This document shows, piece after piece, positions 52,497-60,378 of a stretch of 64,000 bases of DNA (the stretch's first letter is position 1; every line of letters starts with the position of its first letter). The stretch is from an uncultured Campylobacter sp. (GTDB lineage: Bacteria > Campylobacterota > Campylobacteria > Campylobacterales > Campylobacteraceae). The translations under genes and the position numbers were made by a program. The notes beneath the pieces were generated by a model that worked only from the letters and a program-made list of their open reading frames with translations, searched no databases and was not told the DNA's origin. The DNA lies in contig NZ_CALJPC010000016.1 in the NCBI RefSeq assembly GCF_937981295.1, positions 1 to 64,000 of the forward strand. Direction: 5' to 3'.

Positions 52497-53138
52497 CTAG
52501 CGTTGTCTAAATATCCGTCCGAAAAACGCAGCCGTTTGGCGAGCCCTAAGCAAAACAAACGCTCGCAGCTGCCTACAAATCTGCATAATAAGATACGCCG
52601 ACATCATCACGCAAAAATTTGCAATGCCAAAGCCGATCATTTCATAGTATAAAAATAATTCTAGCCTCATCTGTGCTATGAACTCTCGCGTCGGGCGATA
52701 AGTGTGCCATATTCTATAACCCGAGAAAAAATCATCAAGTCCGCCGAATACCAAAAAGCATACGATAAGCGCAAATAAAATAATGCCTTGTGAAAGAGCC
52801 TGGGCGTTGTTTTTGTTTTCCTCAAGCCTGCCGGTAGCTCCTTTTGCCACGCCGTAAAGCCCCGCAAACAGCAAACAAACGGGCATAAAAAAGCATAAAT
52901 AGCTAAGATGAAACGCCGCTACATCGCCAAAGGTTGTTTTGGTTCGCGCTACGTCTATAGCCGGGTAAAAGCCCGCCATAAACGCCGTAAAGTCTCTAAA
53001 AACTGCGTGAGCGGACAAGATATCTTCGGGCACGGCAAATAAGCTCAAAGCTGCCAAAACATAAGCGATCAGGCTAACAAAAAAGGCGATTTCAAGCTTC
53101 CTTGCGGCTAGTCTTAATCTTGCTTTTAGTCTTATCAT
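52497..53138 (-). CDS. Four-TM membrane protein of unknown function
   Basis: 213 residues. Hydrophobic segments at about 15-37, 75-97, 115-138 and 165-190, with a basic N-terminus and an Arg-rich C-terminal tail (LRAFVLLRARQTAAFFGRIF). No family recognised. A weak GCAAGAAA precedes ATG. It follows lon on the same strand after two strong stem-loops, so it is probably transcribed separately. Confidence 0.65.
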   Translation of the reverse strand: MIRLKARLRLAARKLEIAFFVSLIAYVLAALSLFAVPEDILSAHAVFRDFTAFMAGFYPAIDVARTKTTFGDVAAFHLSYLCFFMPVCLLFAGLYGVAKGATGRLEENKNNAQALSQGIILFALIVCFLVFGGLDDFFSGYRIWHTYRPTREFIAQMRLELFLYYEMIGFGIANFCVMMSAYLIMQICRQLRAFVLLRARQTAAFFGRIFRQR

Positions 53139-53250
53139 TTTCTTGCTTTATATTTTGATCGCAAACGGCACAAGCGGGAATCTAAAGAAATTTTAAATTC
53201 CGCGCGCCATGCGGTAGGATTTTAAAATTTCAGAGTCTGTGGTAGTGCTC

Positions 53251-53290
53251 AGCCAAATTTAGAATGCGAATTTAACCTCTAAATTTGGCT
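53251..53290. terminator. Stem-loop with AAATTT arms (first of pair)
   Basis: AGCCAAATTTAGA (53251-53263) and TCTAAATTTGGCT (53278-53290) form a perfect 13-bp stem with a 14-nt loop. Confidence 0.65.
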
Positions 53291-53299
53291 GAATTTACG

Positions 53300-53330
53300 G
53301 ACGTCAAATTTGCGGGCTAAATTTGACGTC
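53300..53330. terminator. Stem-loop with AAATTT arms (second of pair)
   Basis: GACGTCAAATTT (53300-53311), loop GCGGGCT, AAATTTGACGTC (53319-53330): a perfect 12-bp stem. GAATTTACG flanks it on both sides (53291 and 53332). It sits 111 nt past the lon stop. Confidence 0.65.
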
Positions 53331-53440
53331 TGAATTTACGGTTTTAGTTTCTTAACCTCACTCGCCGCTCAGATACTCCTGCGAACTCTTGGCCTCCAAC
53401 ACGCTGCTAAAGTGGCAAAATTTAAAGTGGCGCTTTAAAT

Positions 53441-55954
53441 TTAAACGAGCGCCAGCTTCAGCACCTCTTCGATCCGATCTACCGGCGTTATTTTCAGATC
53501 GTTTTTGACCTCGTCCGGGATCTCCGCCAGGTCGCGCTCATAGTTTTTGCGCGGGATCAGCACTTCGGCGATTTTGGCTTTGTGCGCAGCGATGAGCTTC
53601 TCCTTAAGCCCGCCGATCGGTAGCACCTTGCCGCTTAGCGTGATTTCGCCCGTCATCGCTAGATCTGCGCGCACCTTGCGCTCGCTTAAAATCGACGCGA
53701 TCGCCGTGCTCATCGTGATGCCTGCGCTCGGTCCGTCCTTCGGCGTCGCGCCCTCGGGCACGTGGATGTGAAGGTCGAATTTATTATAAATCTGCTCCGA
53801 GCTTTCGGAGCTTTCCTCCGCGCCTAAATTTCGCGCTGCCACAGGGCTTTTAGACGCTGCGACGCCGTTTGCGCGCAATGCGGAGTTTTTACCGCCGCGC
53901 GGGGCTTTTGCCGCGCCCGCCTTCGCGTCTTGAGCCGCTTTGAGCTTACCCTCGTCGATCAGCACCTTTACGACGCTAAAGGCGATCTGCGCGGATTCTT
54001 TCATCACGTCGCCGAGCTGGCCCGTGATCGTCATCGCGCCCTTGCCTTTGATCTTGACCGCCTCGATCTTGAGCACGTCGCCGCCTACCGCAGTCCATGC
54101 AAGTCCGTTTACGATGCCGATTTGATCGCACTTTTCGACCTCGTCGATCTCGAAAACCTTTTTATTTAGAAATTCGCTTAAATTTTTCGTCGTAACGACG
54201 ATTTTTTTAAATTCTTTGTCTTTTAAAATTTTAACCGCGACTTTGCGGAAGATCGCAGCGATCTGGCGGCGCAGGTTTCGCACGCCGCTTTCGCGCGTGT
54301 ACTCTTCGATGATCTCGGAAAGGGCGGCGGGGTTGATCGCTACGTCGGCTGATTTTAGGCCGTGGCGCTGCAGCTCCTGAGGGATCAGATAGTCTTTGGC
54401 GATCTGAAATTTCTCCTGCGGCGTATATGAGCTAAGCTCGATAAATTCCATCCTATCGCGCAGCGGCGCAGGTATGAGAGATACGTCGTTCGCCGTGGCG
54501 ATAAAGATGATCTTGCTAAGATCGATGTTGAAATTTAGATAGTAATCCCTAAAGCTCGAGTTTTGCTCGGGGTCTAAAATTTCAAGCAGAACTGCGGTCG
54601 GATCGCCCTTGTATGAGCTTGAAATTTTATCGATCTCATCAAGCACGATGACGGGGTTCATCTGATTTGCCTCGATGAGCCCTTGCACGATGCGGCCCGG
54701 CATCGCGCCGATGTAGGTGCGGCGATGTCCGCGTAGCTCGTTTACGTCCTCGAGCCCGCCTAAAGCGACGCGGATAAGTTTGCGCTTAAGCGCGGTCGCG
54801 ATGGAGTTCGCAAGGCTCGTCTTGCCTACGCCGGGGGGGCCATAAAAGCACAGGATCGCGCCGCCGTTTTTGCCTTCCTCTTTGCTCTTCTTGCCGCTTG
54901 TGCCGCGAAGCTCTAAAAGCTGCTTCAGCGCGAAATACTCCTCGATGCGCGCCTTGGGCTTTTTCAAGGAGTGGTGGTCTTTATTTAGCTGCGCGGTGAC
55001 GCCGTCGATGGACATCTTATGCTTGGCGGTCTTTTCAAAAGGCACCTCCAAAACCCAGTCCAGATAGCTCTGCACGAGCCCCGCATCGGCGCTGTCGGGA
55101 TGAAGGCGGGCAAATTTATCGATCTGCTTTTTGATCTCTTTGTAAGCATCCTCGCCCAAATAGGGCTTTTTGGCTTCCAGCTTTTTGCGGTACTCCTCGA
55201 TCTCGACGTCGCGATCGGCATCGCCGCCGAGCTCCTTTTGAATCTGCTTGAGCTGCTCTTTTAAAAAATACTCCTTATTTGTCTTGTCGATCTTGGAGTG
55301 AACTTTGCTTTTGATCTCCTTTTCGAGCCTCTGCGCTTCGATCTCGTCGGAGATGTAGTTGATGAGGTTGAAAAGGCGCTTTTGCAAGTTGCTCTCGGTA
55401 AAAAATGAGTAGGCTACCTGTTTTTTTAGGCGCAGTGCGCTTAAAATGAGATCGCAAACGCGCGCGGCGTCAGTGCCGTCGTCGATGGTTTTTAGTAGAT
55501 CGTTTGGGAAAAAATGCGTGAGCGTGCTAAGCGTCTTGGTTTTTTCCTTTAGCACGCTTACCAGCGCGTCTAATTTCTGGTCGTTGCCGCGCTCGTCGTG
55601 GATGATATCGACGGTAGCGACCAGCGGATCTTGCGAAATTTCTTTTACGATTTTGCCTTTTAGCGCGCCTTGAAATAAAATTTTAACCCGACCGTCGGGA
55701 AGTGGCACGGTTCTCATCACGGAGCCCACGACGCCTGCGTTATAGATGCCGCCGAAGCTTCTATCGCCGCTAAATTCCGACTTTGAGCTTACGACCAGTA
55801 TCATAGATTCGTTTTTGGCGGCTAGATCGAGGGCTTTTTTGTTATGCTCGTCGCCGATGAAAAGGGGCGCTATCATAAACGGATATAAAAATAGCTCGTC
55901 CTCGACGATGATAGGCAGATCGCTCGGGAAGGTTGTATTTTGCATCAGTTGCAT
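53441..55954 (-). CDS. lon: ATP-dependent protease Lon
   Basis: 837 residues: N-domain (about 10-200), coiled coil, AAA+ domain with GPPGVGKTSLANSIA and VLDEIDK, and the C-terminal protease with PKDGPSAGITM (catalytic Ser) and GKVLPIGGLKEKLIAAHKAK (catalytic Lys). Lon degrades misfolded and regulatory proteins. An Ala/Ser/Gly-rich stretch of about 45 residues (DNA about 53803-53946) interrupts the start of the protease domain. From memory C. jejuni Lon is about 790 residues. It starts 8 nt after the bamD stop with AGGAGGAGCG before ATG. Confidence 0.96.
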   Translation of the reverse strand: MQLMQNTTFPSDLPIIVEDELFLYPFMIAPLFIGDEHNKKALDLAAKNESMILVVSSKSEFSGDRSFGGIYNAGVVGSVMRTVPLPDGRVKILFQGALKGKIVKEISQDPLVATVDIIHDERGNDQKLDALVSVLKEKTKTLSTLTHFFPNDLLKTIDDGTDAARVCDLILSALRLKKQVAYSFFTESNLQKRLFNLINYISDEIEAQRLEKEIKSKVHSKIDKTNKEYFLKEQLKQIQKELGGDADRDVEIEEYRKKLEAKKPYLGEDAYKEIKKQIDKFARLHPDSADAGLVQSYLDWVLEVPFEKTAKHKMSIDGVTAQLNKDHHSLKKPKARIEEYFALKQLLELRGTSGKKSKEEGKNGGAILCFYGPPGVGKTSLANSIATALKRKLIRVALGGLEDVNELRGHRRTYIGAMPGRIVQGLIEANQMNPVIVLDEIDKISSSYKGDPTAVLLEILDPEQNSSFRDYYLNFNIDLSKIIFIATANDVSLIPAPLRDRMEFIELSSYTPQEKFQIAKDYLIPQELQRHGLKSADVAINPAALSEIIEEYTRESGVRNLRRQIAAIFRKVAVKILKDKEFKKIVVTTKNLSEFLNKKVFEIDEVEKCDQIGIVNGLAWTAVGGDVLKIEAVKIKGKGAMTITGQLGDVMKESAQIAFSVVKVLIDEGKLKAAQDAKAGAAKAPRGGKNSALRANGVAASKSPVAARNLGAEESSESSEQIYNKFDLHIHVPEGATPKDGPSAGITMSTAIASILSERKVRADLAMTGEITLSGKVLPIGGLKEKLIAAHKAKIAEVLIPRKNYERDLAEIPDEVKNDLKITPVDRIEEVLKLALV

Positions 55955-55962
55955 CGCTCCTC

Positions 55963-56610
55963 CTACTCAAAAATCGCGCGGTACCAAGGCGAGCGCGGTT
56001 TGATGACGTCGGTACCGTTTAGCGGGGATTCTTCGATGCGCTGCTCGTAAATTTTGGCAGAACTTTCGCGATCGGTGCGCTGGTAAAGATCCTTGATGTC
56101 GATATTTAGCTGATGCTCTGCAAGCCTGAGCTTCGTTAGCATCGTCTCAAGTAGCGGACGATACTCGCTCTGCGGGTATTCAGCTATAAATTTTCGAATT
56201 TCGTCTATGCTGTTTAGCATTAGCTTTTGGTTGCGATTTGGGCGGCTAAAGGAATCGAAATTTGCTCTAATTTTTAGAAATCTTGCGTATTCGATCTTTT
56301 GCGTCGTGCCGTAGAGGCGGATATATTCGTCTAGGTATTTGTTTGCTTTCTCGTAGTTTTCATCCTCCACAAAAGCCCACGCCATAATGAGTGTCATCTC
56401 CTCAAGCAGCGGAGAGGCGATATGCTCGCTAGAAAAGCTAGTGTAGTGCTTCTCGGCATCCTCCATGCTGGCGTTATTGATATCTTCTAAAATTTTAGAA
56501 TACCATGCCTCGGGGCTTAGATTAAAAAGCTCGCCGTCGCCTTTGCCGCTGCAGCCGCCGATAAACGCGATAAATAGGAGAGCGGATAGAATTTTACTTA
56601 GATTTGTCAT
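55963..56610 (-). CDS. bamD: Outer membrane assembly lipoprotein BamD
   Basis: 215 residues. A lipoprotein signal ends at FIGGCSG, so the mature protein is anchored in the outer membrane's inner leaflet. The rest is made of TPR-like helical repeats (YSKILEDINNASMEDAEKHY, YEKANKYLDEYIRLY, IRKFIAEYPQSEYRP). BamD is part of the BAM complex that inserts outer membrane proteins. It is paired with lon, as in C. jejuni, but the fliW-proC genes I expect divergently beside it are absent here. Confidence 0.92.
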   Translation of the reverse strand: MTNLSKILSALLFIAFIGGCSGKGDGELFNLSPEAWYSKILEDINNASMEDAEKHYTSFSSEHIASPLLEEMTLIMAWAFVEDENYEKANKYLDEYIRLYGTTQKIEYARFLKIRANFDSFSRPNRNQKLMLNSIDEIRKFIAEYPQSEYRPLLETMLTKLRLAEHQLNIDIKDLYQRTDRESSAKIYEQRIEESPLNGTDVIKPRSPWYRAIFE

Positions 56611-56862
56611 AAAAAATCCTTGGAATTTATTTAGCTCGTAATTTTATAGTCTTTGAGTAAATGCAAGCTTAAATTCCGCATTCAAATTTAAAAATGAAAT
56701 TTCTTTAAAATTTTTGTGCGTTCGGGCTTAAAAATCTTTGTAAATCGAAAAAATTTACGCGATAAATTCTAAATTTAAGTTTAACAATAGTATAATTAGC
56801 GCCGATAACGCAGAGTAAGTTTGCGTTTCCGTAATTTCAAAATTTTAAAGAAAGGATGTAAG

Positions 56863-57609
56863 ATGAAAAAAGGTTTTACTCTAATTGAGCTGATCTTTAC
56901 CATCGTGATTTTAGCGATCACTACGATGGCGATCCCGCGCATCGTCGCGCAAACCACCGAGCTAAACGCCCTCGCGATCAAAGAGGAGCTCGTATATAAC
57001 GCCAAAGCTTTAATGTCTCGCGTATCTAAGGCGCAATGGGATAGTGCGTATGCTAATGATGCTACATGCGGAGGCGATGCGAGCTGCATGGATAGAATTT
57101 TGACCGTAACTCCAGGCGTAGATGATTCGGGCAATAGTACCAAGGAAGTTAGACCGGGGATTTTACCGGAAGCTAGTCAGCGTGGAATCAGCTCCCAAAC
57201 TCCGGCTACAAAAAAGCAATTTGGTAGAAATGGAATTTCGGTTGGTGGAGGTCGTTATAACGATATTGACGACTACGACCAGTTCACGACCGATATAAGA
57301 GTCGGTGATCTGGTAGGCTCTAGCAGCAAGGGTGACTTCATTCTAAATACTAGGATTAATATAGATGTGGATTATGTAGCAGAGCCTTTTACTGCTGCGC
57401 AGTATGCTACCGGTACCGATATAAGTGGTGTTCTTAGTGATCAGCCATCCAATGGCGCTGTTACCAATATCAAGATGGTTAGGGTTGCTGCTACGGATCT
57501 CAACGATGCTGTAGCGAGAGACGGTGCTGCTAAATCAGTCGTTTTAAAAGCGTTTTTATCTAATATCGGCGTCGGCGTCCAGACAACCGTTACTAGACGA
57601 TATAACTGA
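56863..57609 (+). CDS. Type II secretion/type IV pilus-type pseudopilin
   Basis: 248 residues from MKKGFTLIELIFTIVIL, a class III prepilin signal with cleavage after Gly4 and Glu at +5; GAAAGGATGTAAG precedes this ATG. The hydrophobic N-helix is followed by a globular region with two Cys pairs possible (CGGDASC). It should be processed by a prepilin peptidase and assembled in the inner membrane/periplasm. It starts a run of three such genes. Confidence 0.88.
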   Translation: MKKGFTLIELIFTIVILAITTMAIPRIVAQTTELNALAIKEELVYNAKALMSRVSKAQWDSAYANDATCGGDASCMDRILTVTPGVDDSGNSTKEVRPGILPEASQRGISSQTPATKKQFGRNGISVGGGRYNDIDDYDQFTTDIRVGDLVGSSSKGDFILNTRINIDVDYVAEPFTAAQYATGTDISGVLSDQPSNGAVTNIKMVRVAATDLNDAVARDGAAKSVVLKAFLSNIGVGVQTTVTRRYN

Positions 57610-57621
57610 CAGGAGCGCGAG

Positions 57622-58695
57622 ATGAAAAAAGGTTTTACCCTTATAGAGCTAGTGTTTGTTATCGTAGTGCTAGGTATCATCTCGATGTTTGGTGCCGATC
57701 TATACACGAAGATCTACAAATCCTACGTACATGTGCGCGCAGTAAACCAACTGGAAGCCAGAACGCAAAATGCGATGATGCTAATCACAAACCGCTTGGA
57801 GGATAGAATAAAAAGCTCTACCATAGGCAGGGAGCTTAGCTCAAATGAGTTTGTACCGATTAGTGATCTTACTGATCCGAAATACGACATACTAGAATGG
57901 ATCGGTCAAAGCGTAGAGACGAGAAATATAAATAAGAGAACTCCAGGTTGGAGTGGTTTCATGTCAATGTCTCAGCTTCGAGATGACAAATGGAAAGCAG
58001 GTATAGAAGATGCTGGCTATATTGGGAATACGAGAGCTGAATTTAATATGGTCTCCTTGGGTAGCGATTTTCCGCAAGTAGCTAGGATAGTTCAGAACTT
58101 AAGGGCTACCGCGTATAATACTCCGTCTAATAACACCCAAGTTGCCGTTATTTTTAGGGTCGTTACTAACGATGCCTCCCCTACTAGCGTAGGTATAGGC
58201 TTCGGCTACGATAGAGCGGTTCAAGCAAACGGTAGCAATCGCGTGTTGATCGCCGTAGGTACTCCTAGTGCTGCGGGTAGCGGTAATATGGAAGGCGAAA
58301 CTATCAGGATAAATCAGTATCCGCTCAATCCAAATAACGATAACTCACAGGAATTCTCCGAGCAGTATTATATAGCTCATAGTGCCTACGCGATCGTTCC
58401 AGATTTAGGGGGTAGGGATAGTATTGTATATATGAGAGATAATGCTGGTAATGTATTAAGTAAAAATTTTGATTTGGTTTTAAAATATAATTATCGTCCA
58501 TGGAGCACTGTTGCAAACGATGCGAACTCATACAATGTTGCTAGCAGCGCGTTACTAGCCGAGGACGTGAGCTTGTTTAGGTTCAAGGACGATAACGGCG
58601 CTGTTGCGCTTAAACTATGTATGAGAGACGACGGCAGAAATTTCGATCCTGCAGAGCTGGATCTGAACGTTTGTAAAGCACAGGTGGTGTACTAA
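57622..58695 (+). CDS. Large pseudopilin (GspJ/PilW-like)
   Basis: 357 residues from MKKGFTLIELVFVIVVL, cleavable after Gly4 with Glu at +5. The long soluble part is Asn/Ser/Asp-rich (e.g. NNTQVAVIFRVVTNDASPTS, NPNNDNSQEFSEQYY), compatible with an exposed minor pilin. ACAGGAGCGCG precedes ATG. The stop overlaps the next pseudopilin start as TAATG. Minor-pilin type assignment is by order and size only. Confidence 0.82.
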   Translation: MKKGFTLIELVFVIVVLGIISMFGADLYTKIYKSYVHVRAVNQLEARTQNAMMLITNRLEDRIKSSTIGRELSSNEFVPISDLTDPKYDILEWIGQSVETRNINKRTPGWSGFMSMSQLRDDKWKAGIEDAGYIGNTRAEFNMVSLGSDFPQVARIVQNLRATAYNTPSNNTQVAVIFRVVTNDASPTSVGIGFGYDRAVQANGSNRVLIAVGTPSAAGSGNMEGETIRINQYPLNPNNDNSQEFSEQYYIAHSAYAIVPDLGGRDSIVYMRDNAGNVLSKNFDLVLKYNYRPWSTVANDANSYNVASSALLAEDVSLFRFKDDNGAVALKLCMRDDGRNFDPAELDLNVCKAQVVY

Positions 58696-59228
58696 TGAAA
58701 ACTATGCGAAAAGGCTTTGCTCTAGTAGCGGCCATATTTTTTATCATCATTGTAGCGACTACCGCGATTACGGCGCTATCTATCGCGTCTATGACGGCTC
58801 GCGATGTCAATAATATCCAAGGCAGAGAGCAGGCGCTACTGCTAGCTCAAAGTGCTACGGAGCTGGCAGTCCTTGCTATGCAAAAGCATCAGTATCTAAC
58901 TACTGAGCTTAAGAGTACCGGTGCCACGGCTGCAACCAATCCTACGTTAAATCAAATCACGCTAGAGTATCCGTCAAATGATCCAGCTCAAAAGATGTTT
59001 GATATCACCGTGACATTCGGATATTTCGATAGACAGCTGGGTGCGCCCGGCAATCATACCGTCGCTTATAGTAATTTTGGGCAAGGCTCGTCCGAAACAC
59101 TTGCAAATGGTAGTGTAGGTAGAATTCTAAGCCATGCTGCGCTTGTAGACGTGGTAGTAAAATCCAACGTAGCGGTTATGGGGAGGCCGCAGATTACATA
59201 TCATAGGCGCACTATTCAAAAACCATAA
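58695..59228 (+). CDS. PilX/GspK-like pseudopilin
   Basis: 177 residues beginning MKTMRKGFALVAAIFFIIIV. The prepilin cut after Gly7 leaves Phe first, but +5 is Val or Ala rather than Glu, as in GspK or PilX tip pilins. After the helix, SMTARDVNNIQGREQALLLAQSA resembles the PilX N-domain pattern. Tip pseudopilins usually begin the fibre. It overlaps the upstream gene by TAATG and is followed 15 nt later by the hibernation factor gene. Confidence 0.8.
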   Translation: MKTMRKGFALVAAIFFIIIVATTAITALSIASMTARDVNNIQGREQALLLAQSATELAVLAMQKHQYLTTELKSTGATAATNPTLNQITLEYPSNDPAQKMFDITVTFGYFDRQLGAPGNHTVAYSNFGQGSSETLANGSVGRILSHAALVDVVVKSNVAVMGRPQITYHRRTIQKP

Positions 59229-59243
59229 AGCAAAGGAGAGACG

Positions 59244-59786
59244 ATGAATTTAAATATCGTAGGTAAGCAGTTTGAGCTAACGGAAGCTATTAAAAATTAT
59301 GTCGAAAACGCATTTGAGACGCTAGAAAAATATAATCTCGACATCATCTCGGGGCGTTGTGTAATTTCTGCCGACGAGAAGCAAGGCAAAAAGGGCTTTG
59401 TGGTGGATTTCTCACTAAATTTAGCGCATCAAGACACTATCGTCGTACGCCAAAAAGATAAGGATCTCTATGCTGCCGTCGATCTCATCGTAGAGCGCGC
59501 CTCAAAAGTGCTTCGCAGATACCACGATAAGGTAAATTCTCACAAAAATCGCGACGAAATGAAACAAAACGCCGTAGATAATGCGGTCGGTGCCAATAAG
59601 CCAAATTTAAACGATGAAGTTGATGAGATCGTCCCTACCGAGCTGGATCTATATAAGCCGCTAGAGATCGATGAGGCGCTAAATAAGCTTAAAGAAAGTA
59701 CCGATCAGTTCTTGGTCTTTAACGATATGGACGCTAAAATGCGTGTACTTTACAAGCGTAAAGACGGTAAATTCGGCCTGTTTTAG
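59244..59786 (+). CDS. hpf: Long-form ribosome hibernation promoting factor
   Basis: 180 residues. The N-terminal S30AE/YfiA domain (MNLNIVGKQFELTEAIKNYV, DKDLYAAVDLIVERASKVLRRYHDK) is joined by a linker to a C-terminal domain (VPTELDLYKPLEIDEALNKL ... QFLVFNDMDAKMRVLYKRKDG) that dimerises ribosomes as 100S particles. CAAAGGAGAGACG precedes ATG. Its position after pseudopilins is probably due to transcript convenience. A strong terminator follows. Confidence 0.95.
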   Translation: MNLNIVGKQFELTEAIKNYVENAFETLEKYNLDIISGRCVISADEKQGKKGFVVDFSLNLAHQDTIVVRQKDKDLYAAVDLIVERASKVLRRYHDKVNSHKNRDEMKQNAVDNAVGANKPNLNDEVDEIVPTELDLYKPLEIDEALNKLKESTDQFLVFNDMDAKMRVLYKRKDGKFGLF

Positions 59787-59818
59787 CTAAATTTCATATT
59801 CGGGTATTTGAAATTTCA

Positions 59819-59859
59819 AGCGCTCGAGTTCTGATGAAATTCGGATCGAGTGCTTTTTT
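59819..59859 (+). terminator. Intrinsic terminator after hpf
   Basis: AGCGCTCGA (59819-59827) pairs with TCGAGTGCT (59846-59854) with one G-T wobble, followed by a six-T run. It closes the pseudopilin-hpf unit before the giant gene. Confidence 0.8.
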
Positions 59860-60378
59860 AAATCGTCTCTGTTATAACATAGCGCCGATGAACTTTGGAA
59901 AAATAGCTGGTCATGTTTTTGCAAAGTCCAAATTGCGATGTTTTTAATTCGCTGCACTAGGAATTTTTACAGAGTAATACCGCCCGATTTTTAGTTGTGA
60001 CAAGCCTTGTTGCGAGAATTATCTACGAGCAGTGAAGCCGTAAAGCGAATGTGGGTTGAAGTTGCGTGAGCAAAAAATCGCGCTCAACTCGCCGTAAGCG
60101 AGCCGGCTTTTCGTAGCGGATGTAAAATTTATTTCAACATCAAATCGTAACAGAGCTTTTGAATTTTAAAATTTGCTGAAATTTTTGATAAATTTCCGCA
60201 TTTTTTATATTTTATGAAATTTTTTCATCGTTAAGTTTTCATCGCGTTGTCGTTATTTGCCGTCCCATTTGAAATAAATTAAATTTTAATTATAAATCTT
60301 TCAAATTGCACTGTAATTTAAGCAAAAAAAATGTAAAATAATAGTCAAAAATTATGTTATTGACCGGAGGGTAGTATC
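59860..60378. other. Upstream region of the giant secreted protein gene
   Basis: About 519 nt. I see no gene. A/T-rich DNA just before the start, with TAAAATAA near 60333, could hold a promoter. A GGAGG ribosome binding site is at 60366-60370. The gap suggests the giant gene has its own promoter. Confidence 0.5.

Larger units (their letters stand above)
53139..53440. other. Spacer between lon and the four-TM gene
   Basis: 302 nt holding the two stem-loops listed below and further AAATTT words. The promoter of the minus-strand four-TM gene must be near its left edge; I see no other gene. Confidence 0.5.
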
